Below, piece by piece: positions 8,404 to 15,418 of a DNA stretch of 23,162 bases. The stretch covers positions 1 through 23,162 of the forward strand of contig LRSR01000277.1 in NCBI GenBank assembly GCA_001579985.1, read 5' to 3'. The stretch is from Hypsibius dujardini. Lineage: Eukaryota > Tardigrada > Eutardigrada > Parachela > Hypsibiidae. Position 1 is the first letter of the stretch; each line of letters begins with the position of its first letter. The notes under the pieces were generated by a model. The model saw only the letters and a list, made by a program, of their open reading frames with translations, ran no database searches and was not told where the DNA came from. A program made the position numbers and the translations under genes.

Positions 8404-10760
8404 GCATGTCAGTTTGTCTATCTGTCTGTCAGCCCATCAGTGTCTCCGTCAAGCTGGTTGCCGTTTCGTACCTCATATTTCGGATCGCCGGAGACGTAGG
8501 AAAGGTCCCTGAATTCCAGCTGCAGGGTCGTCACCTCGGCTGAGGAACTGTCGGGGCCCCATTTCGGGGCATGTGCGCTTCTCTTCTTCAAATTGACGTC
8601 TGAATAAGGCACACCAGTGGACGTACCGAAGGCATTGAGCAGACGTTCGCCCAAGTCCAACGCTTTCTCTTTGAAGACATCGTCGCCGGATAGGTGATAC
8701 ACACTGAGCAATCCGCCGACGGCGCGAATTGTGATTTCAAACAGGTTGACGTCCACGTCCTTTTCGAATGTCAAGGTTTCGGTTATCCATTTCTGCGCCT
8801 CGTTGAACTCTGAGAAAGGATCATTTCAGCACTTAGCACGCGTTAATAATAAAACGTGTACATTCGGACATGAAAGTCGCCTGGTCAGACAAAGTAATAT
8901 GCAAACAAACACAAAAACAGACAAACAACTAACCGCACCACAAGTAGACAGACGGACGGCAAATAGACAGACAAATAGGCAGGCAGATTGACAGCCGGAG
9001 AGACAGACAGGCCGGCAGACAGCCTGACAGATAGACAGACAGACAAGAGACAGACAGACAAGAAAATTGATACCTTTAGTCAGGCCCATGATATACATCG
9101 TGTCCAATGAATCCACCAAGGTCAACCCAATATGGAACCACTCCTTATAAGACCGGGACAATGGTTTCAGCTCATCATGGCCCCATGCATATCGCTTATA
9201 AGCATCCCAGGCCCATTGAAAGCCATCTACGACTTGTCGTTGTCTGTCGTTGTCAGGACCGGTGAAAGTCTTCGGCATAGGCATCACCATTCCTTCCTGC
9301 ATCTTCTCCATGCTACCCTGTTGGGTAGTACTTTGTGTGACAGCAGCGGTCCGTAAAGGTGGCCTCCGTCGAAGCGGTTTTTCCTGAACAATCTCACCAC
9401 CGGCGCCGCCGCCTACCGAATCGTTGCTCATCTCTTCGTCCTGCCCAGTTTCTGCACCCAGGAGTCGATCCACTTCGTTCTTGTCCTTATCCTCCTCCTC
9501 CTCACCTAAAATTTCTCGTGCAAAAATGAGCGATTTACAGTTAAACATCGAGCGCAAAATAAAATATAATTAATAAACACATGCAAAATCGCGATTAGTT
9601 AATGACTCCATGATTGCGTCTCAATCAATCAAGCACCCGGTTGACGTCAGGATTGATCACGAATCACGATACACGAAACACTACTGGTTAACTAATTAAT
9701 CAATCAAGTACTTGAAACTATTCCCCTAAGTGATTATTAATTGGCGCAGAAAATCAGAGCTGAAAAACTGATTTTAAAACTTAATTTTAAAAAATAAAAT
9801 TTTTTTCGTAAATATCAGTAAGTCACAAAACAAAATCGACCGAATTATATTATAGGTTCCTAATATTGCAACAGTATTTTCTGATGTGCGGTAAGACACA
9901 AAAATCAAGCGATCGATCACTGTGCTTCACGAGAGCTGCGCTCTGTTCTTCATTTGAACGAAGTGCTCATTTTTCCTTTTGCTATAGTGTTTTGACTGCG
10001 GCTTTACTTTCATTTTTATCGCCCTATATAAAATCATCATGAAACTAATCATCCATTTAATGAAAATGAAAACATTGTTGGGTATGGTAATCAACCAATC
10101 AAGCTTCCCCGACATCAGTAGACCATTACGAATTCCAAATCAACCTGCACTACAAACGTGCTACAACAATTGCAACAATAAACGACTTCTGAAACATCGT
10201 GATACGCAATATTCAACTTTAAAAACAAATGCCCCCAATCAATCAATCCAGCAATAAATCAACTGAAAGTTCGTACCTAACACAATAAAGAAGCAAACAA
10301 ATGCTCCCAATCAATCAATCCAGCGATCAATCAATCGAAAGTTCTTACCTAACACAATAAAGAAGCAAACAAATGCCCCCAATCAATCAATCAATCTAAA
10401 GTTCGTACCTAACACAATATCCGGGTCTTCTCCCTTGACACGTCGTCCATTCGGCGGTAGATCCGCAACCAAATCTCCCCTCAACTCCGCCTGCTCCTCC
10501 ACAATTTTTCTCCTGGCAGATATTACATTCTCCACGGCCGCCCCGGTGCTAGCGGAACTTCTGGCAATGACAAACAACCCGAGCAACGCCAAACCACAAC
10601 ACAGCATGTAGCGTTGCAGTTTGGAGAAGCGATTCCACGTCCTCCAGAGGGGGAACAACCGACGGCGTTGTTTGCTGTTAGCATCGTACAGATTGGTCGT
10701 GCCGATGCCCAGTCCGCCTCCCATGGGGATGTTGACCCCGCCGGGACCGTAGGATGTCAT
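6998..10760 (-). CDS. MAN1B1: Endoplasmic reticulum mannosyl-oligosaccharide 1,2-alpha-mannosidase (GH47)
   Basis: Trims a terminal alpha-1,2-mannose from Man9GlcNAc2 on glycoproteins in the ER/early secretory pathway, feeding folding checks and degradation. Five exons on the minus strand: 10760-10409, 9505-9074, 8809-8472, 8298-7666 and 7255-6998, giving 670 residues (the human enzyme has about 699). Every junction is GT-AG and phase-consistent. Residues 1-50 are a Gly-rich then basic cytoplasmic tail, 51-67 a signal anchor ([16 protein letters not shown]), and 68-205 a variable acidic stem. From about 206 to 656 lies the GH47 (alpha/alpha)7 barrel. Landmarks are Glu239 in SYKEWF, Asp418 in [15 protein letters not shown], Glu559 in [15 protein letters not shown], the Cys483-Cys512 pair, and FNSEAHPLP near the C-terminus. 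The human Ca-binding Thr of FNTEAHP is Ser648 here. A short Ser-rich tail ends the protein. ATG 10760 is chosen because the signal anchor follows it. Confidence 0.95.
7405..7430. repeat. (ATCA)n microsatellite
   Basis: About six tandem ATCA units in the fourth MAN1B1 intron. The same tetranucleotide is scattered through the window (for example 10240-10396). Confidence 0.85.
7489..7667. repeat. Direct repeat covering the 5' splice-site region of MAN1B1 intron 4
   Basis: About 40 bp at 7489-7534 recur at 7620-7666, both containing AATCTCTTTCAGAT(A/T)TAATTATTTA. On the transcribed strand the copy next to exon 4 begins GTATAAATAATTA, and the downstream copy begins GTTTAAATAATTA. Confidence 0.65.
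8352..8405. repeat. (TCTG)n microsatellite in MAN1B1 intron 3
   Basis: About 13 near-perfect TCTG units within the 173-bp intron (8299-8471). On the transcript they read as CAGA repeats. Confidence 0.9.
8935..9063. repeat. Imperfect (AGAC)n microsatellite in MAN1B1 intron 2
   Basis: Interrupted AGAC/AGGC units fill much of the 264-bp intron (8810-9073). They read as GTCT on the transcript, complementary to the CAGA tract in the next intron. The repeat makes the long open frame that runs past the exon 2 donor. Confidence 0.88.
10225..10410. repeat. Tandem repeat copying the exon 1 splice donor of MAN1B1
   Basis: Three spaced copies of a 60-72 bp unit contain AAACAAATGC(C/T)CCCAATCAATCAA and GTTC(G/T)TACCTAACACAATA. 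The donor-bearing segment lies at 10269-10278, 10341-10350 and 10401-10410. The last is the real 5' splice site. On the minus strand the three read GTACGAAC, GTAAGAAC and GTACGAAC, each after TTGTGTTAG. Confidence 0.8.
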
Positions 10761-11125
10761 TTTTGAGTTATATCCAAAAAGTGATTCTGCAGAATTGGTT
10801 GGCTCAGCAGAGAGATTTAAGGTGATGAGGAAGACAGCAACACATCAAACGCTACGTCCATCGCGGTCTGGTACGGCAGTTTTATTGGTGGCATGCAAAT
10901 TGCAGGATGGATAAAATTTGCATGGAGGAGTTAGGTCGGGAGAGATCAAGGGATGAGGATGTTATTGCTGTCGATGCTCGGATTCGACCGACTGACCCAG
11001 GAGAAAGCGAGAAGTTCAGTCATGAGAGATGTTGGAAATCATTCGGACGGACTCCAATTCCAGCCACGGCAATCCATTTCAAAAAATGTGGAAGTGGAAC
11101 TTGTCGTTAGGGCTGTCACAGTAAT
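10761..11125. promoter_or_regulatory. Upstream region of MAN1B1, no defined element
   Basis: This is the 5' flank of the minus-strand mannosidase gene and should hold its promoter and 5' untranslated region. I do not see a clear TATA box or initiator. The plus-strand ORF at 10907-11110 has no recognisable domain. Confidence 0.3.
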
Positions 11126-11662
11126 TCTATTCCGTTCCTAGTAGGAACGGAACGGAGCAAGGAATTCCTGTTTCTGAATCCTACGGACTCTAGTAGGAAC
11201 GGGGCAAGGAACAGTAGGAACCAGAGATGCTACACTCGCACTCAACACTCGCGAGTCCCAAGTCCCAAGTCGCGACCATGACCGGCTCTCTTTAGTTATC
11301 AGTCTATTTTCACTCTAAAATTTCATATGTTTCTACAGAGGTAGGAACATGTGGGAATAATTTTCACCACTAAAACCATTTGATGGAATGGCATCATTAA
11401 GATTGTTTTTTTAGAGAACAAGACTTACTGCAGTTACTGCTCAGTGATTCTACTATTTTGCCGGCAAGATAAATTAAACTAAACACAAAAGCAATATCGA
11501 TTTCTTATATTAAACCGAATGTTAATTCAAGAAATTAAAATGCAATGTTTCTCTTTCGAATTTTTGTGCATTAAATTGTGCACTGATTATTCATGCTCTC
11601 CTATGAATTCCTCGTTCCTATTCCGTTCCTGTTCCTATTCCGTTCCTATTCTGTTCCTATTG
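11126..11662. mobile_element. Probable non-autonomous element with GGAACGG/CCGTTCC subterminal clusters
   Basis: The left cluster (11126-11222) is rich in TAGGAACGG and includes the perfect palindrome CCGTTCCTAGTAGGAACGG at 11132-11150. The right cluster (11606-11660) is a run of TTCCGTTCCTA in the opposite orientation. The 380 bp between are AT-rich and non-coding. I could not match terminal inverted repeats or a target duplication, so the boundaries are approximate. Confidence 0.5.
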
Positions 11663-11819
11663 GGGTTGTGTTGAGTTGTAGAGATTAACAAGTCGGATCA
11701 GCACTGCCACGCGTGGCCAGAATGCTTTCGGGTGGCTATTACTTCGATTGCTCTGCCTCCACATATCCTGGTAGGCGTAGGACCAGCGCCACTCCCTTTC
11801 TACATCCAACGAAAATAAG

Positions 11820-12290
11820 CGCTAACTCGGATCCGACAATCTTCTGGGAAAGTGGCCCATTCCAGGACCCCTCCCTCATACCGTAGTGTGCCATGGAGTC
11901 GTCCTTGTCCAATCATTTGGAACGTCCGAAGATGGACGCCATGAGTCTCCTTCTCACTTCCCAGTGCCTGGGCTGCGCGGTTGAAAGAGTTGGTTGCCGA
12001 AGCAGAAATCTTCGAGGCAGCTCGGAAAATTTTTCAACATGTCAAGGAGACCTTCTGGGCAGATTTTAGGGTCGGCGGACTTGGATGCGGGAAGGAGGAG
12101 CGAGAAATTTACTTGCAGGTGCAAATGACCGTCTGGAAGAAAGAATTCCACGCGGATCCCTGGTGGAGTTAGAATGGCTTCGCGCGGATCAAGGATCTGC
12201 CGGAGGGCATGCTCTGGGAAATTCACATGCACTTGACGGTGTTCCAACAGATACGACTACGTTTATAGGCCAACTTCAATCGAACACTTT
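11820..12290. other. Unrecognised coding-like segment, strand unresolved
   Basis: Open frames overlap on both strands. On the minus strand, one frame (12247-11954) contains EFFLPDGHLHLQVNFSLLLP, and another, about 12045-11815, reads on through TFQMIGQGRLHGTLRYEGG. On the plus strand, 11981-12172 reads MKELVAEAEIFEAARKIF, is interrupted by TAG at 12170, then continues as NGFARIKDLPEGMLWEIHMH. GC content is higher than in the flanks. I recognise no family. A decayed retrocopy or transposon gene is possible. Confidence 0.2.
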
Positions 12291-12911
12291 GTTGTGTGTT
12301 TTCTGGGATGGTCCGTCGCTCGCTTGGTTAGGGGGGTTGATTGAACAATTGGCGCCTCATTGGCTGCTCACGTGGCCATATTCTAGCGCTAACCGAGTCA
12401 GGCCATTTGGCTCGCCAACGCGTACAGCTATGCATTGGCCGAGATTAATGGCTTAACTCAGTTAGCTCTATAAGATCGCTATGTGTGACTTGGCAGTTTT
12501 GTAAGGGATGACTTGATTGATTGATCTAGCAGTTGACTGTTGTAAGAATTGTGCTTCATTGCGACGATGGTGAATGATGGCATGAGATTTTGTTTTGTAT
12601 CTTCAGTATTTTTAAGTGCGTTTTTTCCTAATTTTTCCTTTATTATTAAAACGCAAAAGGGATAAAAAACTTCGAAGTAAAAAGGGAAAAAGGGAATACC
12701 GGTTTATGAAACTCATGTGTGATGCTATTTTAGTTAAAATTGCCCGGCGAGTATTCTATTTAAAGATCTAAAATAAGATAAAGCAGGTAGTAGTGTGTCT
12801 ATTAATTAGATTAAAAAGTGTTTGATTGCGTTAGTGCACACGAAACAACTCCAAGAGTACCTTTTCTGACTACGGTTTCCTGCTTCTAGGACGTGCAACT
12901 ATTGGAGCAGA
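12291..12911. other. No gene recognised
   Basis: Low-information intergenic or intronic sequence with A/T-rich runs (12600-12700). No domain, RNA gene or repeat boundary was found before the hAT element. Confidence 0.4.
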
Positions 12912-12919
12912 CTACCTTC

Positions 12920-13876
12920 CAGAGCTGTGCCGCTAATTTAGCGGAGGACTTTAGCGGCCGCTAAACCCGCTAAACCGCTACGCTTAGCGGGATTAGCGTT
13001 AGCGGTCAAGTTCGTCGGCGTAGCGGTAGCGTAGCGGTAATTCCAATTAGCGGACGTAGCGGCAATGAAATTAGCGGTGCGGATTTAGCGGTCTTGTTGC
13101 GTTACGAAGCGATAATTCAAGTAACCGTATAAGGCAAAGTGTGTTTTTCGGCTCGCCCTCCACTTGGTCGATAAATCGGCTCACTCAAGGGTTTTCTCTT
13201 TGATGGCAGCTGCTTGATTGTTTGATTTGCTGTACTATGTCCTAATATACTATGGCACTTTTGGAAATCAAACAATCAAGCAGCTGCCATCAAGAGAAAC
13301 CCATGAGTGAGCAGATTTATCGACCAAGGAGAGGGCGAGCCGAAATACACACTTTGCCTCATACGCGTCACATGTGAGACTGCTCAGCTTCGCAATAGCT
13401 CACGTGACACGTCCAACTGGAAAAATTGCTTTTTGTAAATGTAAAAATAGCTAGACTTTTCAAAGCGCTATCTCGGGTGTTTAACGTGGGCGCGCGCATC
13501 GGTATTCACAGAGAGCCTGCTCAATGTTGTGAGATTATTTCTTTCACCAACGTCTAGAGCTGCCAAAGCGTCAAGCTAGAGCTTGGACCAAAGCGTCAGG
13601 CTTCTAATGACCGTGACTTTGAAAATCTGTTTTTCGGGAACGTCAATAGTGATCTGCTAGATTACCAGTGCCGCGTTAAGCGAAAGGCATCTGAAATGGA
13701 TTTATAGACTAATAAAATTTACCATTAGCGGGTTTAGCGGTTTTAGCGGTGCGGATTTTTCGACGATTAGCGTTAGCGGTGCGGATTTTTCGACGATTAG
13801 CGTTAGCGTAGCGGTCAACATGGTTAGCGTAGCGTTAGCGTAGCGGGAGTCTGAAACCTTTAGCGGCACAGCTCTG
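12920..13876. mobile_element. Non-autonomous hAT-type element with 8-bp target-site duplication
   Basis: The ends are perfect 17-bp terminal inverted repeats, CAGAGCTGTGCCGCTAA and its reverse complement, at 12920-12936 and 13860-13876. They are flanked by a perfect 8-bp direct repeat CTACCTTC at 12912-12919 and 13877-13884. An 8-bp duplication and CAG-starting ends are hAT hallmarks. Both subterminal regions (12932-13095 and 13726-13866) are packed with TTAGCGG / GCGTTAGCG motifs, and no transposase is encoded. The middle carries a nested hairpin. Total length is 957 bp. Confidence 0.9.
13132..13358. repeat. Long hairpin inside the hAT element
   Basis: Arms at about 13132-13228 and 13265-13358 are reverse complements with a few mismatches and indels. 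Shared blocks include GGCAAAGTGTGT, TTCGGCTCGCCCT, TTGGTCGATAAATC and GATGGCAGCTGCTTGATTG. The loop is about 36 bp. It may be a separate MITE nested in the hAT element or an integral part of it. Confidence 0.85.
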
Positions 13877-13895
13877 CTACCTTCTCACTCTATAG

Positions 13896-14037
13896 TCCGC
13901 CATCATCGTCGTGGAACGCACCAGCAAGAGCCAGGCCCTCATTTGGAACGCCCTGCAGCGCTATTACCCCGAGCACCTGGTGCTGGAGTTGGTCATCGGA
14001 GTCGAGCTCTACGACTATCTCTACGCCAAGGGTAGAG
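13896..14037 (+). CDS. Unrecognised internal exon bracketed by two transposon insertions
   Basis: After an acceptor TTCTCACTCTATAG, the frame TCC GCC ATC ATC GTC GTG GAA ... stays open to a donor AGAG|GTACAC. It encodes about 47 residues with strong coding character: IIVVERTSKSQALIWNALQ, then YYPEHLVLELVIGVELYDYL. Codons are GC-ending, unlike the flanks. I do not recognise the family, and no neighbouring exon of the same gene was found with confidence. A hAT element ends 19 nt upstream of the exon. A TA-flanked MITE starts 3 nt after its 3' end, with the first three intron bases (GTA) between them. An alternative donor (GTAGAG) lies at 14032. Confidence 0.45.
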
Positions 14038-14040
14038 GTA

Positions 14041-14348
14041 CACACGTGGCCACAATTTTGGGTGGCAGACTTTGAGCCAAAAAGGGCGCTCCAAGTTCGA
14101 GCCGACTTAAGTCACCGCGCTCTGGACCACAACTGAGCATGGAGCCTTTACTCGACTGATCGATTGATTGAACTTCTTCATTTGTTCATTTGGGCGGAAT
14201 ATAGAGCAACTTGCTTAATCTAGTTTTTCCGCTGGTTCGGGCATTAAATCAAAGATTCAGGAGAAAAGGAGTGGCAAGCTCTAACCAAGATTGGCTCAAA
14301 CTCAGATCATCGTTCGAACTCTGCCACCCAAAATTGTGGCCATGTGTG
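14041..14348. mobile_element. TA-flanked MITE, 308 bp
   Basis: Terminal inverted repeats begin CACACGTGGCCACAATTTT and continue through GGGTGGCAGA, about 29 bp with one mismatch, at 14041-14069 and 14320-14348. TA dinucleotides flank both ends (14039-14040 and 14349-14350), as for Tc1/mariner-type insertions. Subterminal TTTGAGCCA and TGGCTCAAA motifs are shared with the element at 16348-16674. No coding sequence. Together with the flanking bases its ends read GTACACACG ... CATGTGTGTAG. Confidence 0.85.
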
Positions 14349-14351
14349 TAG

Positions 14352-15132
14352 TCGTGGTGCACCTATGCATATCGTAATAAATTTTTCTGACACCTCTCTC
14401 ATCCAAAGTTTAACTCAGAGGCGATTGGCATCAGTGAAATATTTATCGGAGACCGAGGGGCGGACCTAATGTTGTTTAAATCAAACGGTTGATTTCAAAT
14501 TAAATTAAAAATTGATTTTAACTGGGCAATAGGTGGGTTTAAATCAGAGTTAAAATCGATGTCTCAACGCAATAAATAAATAAATTGAAAAATAAACTTT
14601 GATGTTTATTCCATGGGAAAACTTTTAAAATTAATTAAAAATTAATATGAAACCATAGAATTTAATAGCCGTATTTCCGGCTCGTACTTGATATACGAGC
14701 CTGACTTTAAATTCAATTGAAAATTAATCATAAAAAAAGCGATTTGAAATTAAATTTAAATTAATTTGATTTAAAATAAATGTTCTGTTCTTTTTGGTAT
14801 TTTAAATCATATTTTAAATTAATCTAAACAAAACTAGCGGGGACCTCCCGGTATGTCCACTTTTTGACTAGGACCTTGCTTGTGATAATTTTTTGAAAGG
14901 TTGGCCCACAGTTCCGCCCCCTGGTTTCCAAATAGAAATCGTGTATGCCGATCGATTCCAAATCCAATTCTGGATTGAGAATAACTGAAAAAACGTTTAT
15001 TGCAGAATTCACTCTTGAGTTCCACTGGGCGGGACTTGCTAACTGGCTGTACTCACACGCATTGTCAGAAAAGTGATAGACTATGGTTTAAAGGAACAGG
15101 CCGGGCTCCGTACAGTGTAGTGCCATTACCAT
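14352..15132. other. AT-rich non-coding stretch
   Basis: Positions 14470-14830 are dominated by TTTAAAT/ATTTAAA motifs, with a small hairpin at 14679-14701 (GGCTCGTA ... TACGAGCC). On the minus strand 14824-15025 carries two overlapping open frames preceded by an acceptor-like TTTTTTCAG. Neither shows a recognisable domain. Confidence 0.45.
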
Positions 15133-15172
15133 TTTATTAAGCAAACTGATCTGGGCAAGTAGTTTTTTATTT
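15133..15172 (-). terminator. Candidate polyadenylation signals for the Sidestep-like gene
   Basis: AATAAA occurs on the minus strand at 15167-15172 and again at 15133-15138, about 250 and 280 nt past the stop codon at 15419. Their position fits a short 3' untranslated region, but no other evidence of cleavage is available. Confidence 0.35.
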
Positions 15173-15418
15173 GAAAAAGAAGCACGGAAGGAGTTAAAAT
15201 CTTGAGAGGTTTTTTCCGCTCTGTACCCAATGCCAGCCGTTACACCTGCGTTAGTCCTTGGCCACATCTGACCAAGACTAAGACCAATCGGTGGCGGTGA
15301 GTACTCGCACCATATAGGAGACGCACAGCTCTGACCGTGAGTATCAACAACATTTTCCAGCAAAAAAAAGATGATGACTGTGTTGGGTGTGAAATTAGCG
15401 CCGAACAAAAAGAGTAGA

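Noticed and set aside
8826-9073. Extension of MAN1B1 exon 2 into a Cys/Leu-rich tail
   Set aside because: This is intron read-through of the AGAC repeat. The donor at 9073 followed by the 8809 acceptor restores the GH47 sequence in phase.
10225-10400. CRISPR-like spaced repeats
   Set aside because: Units are tetranucleotide-rich, contain a splice donor, and have no unique spacers. The genome is eukaryotic.
14824-15025. Possible extra minus-strand exon after TTTTTTCAG
   Set aside because: Two overlapping frames are equally open, neither has a recognisable domain, and it lies beyond the Sidestep-like stop codon and candidate polyadenylation sites.
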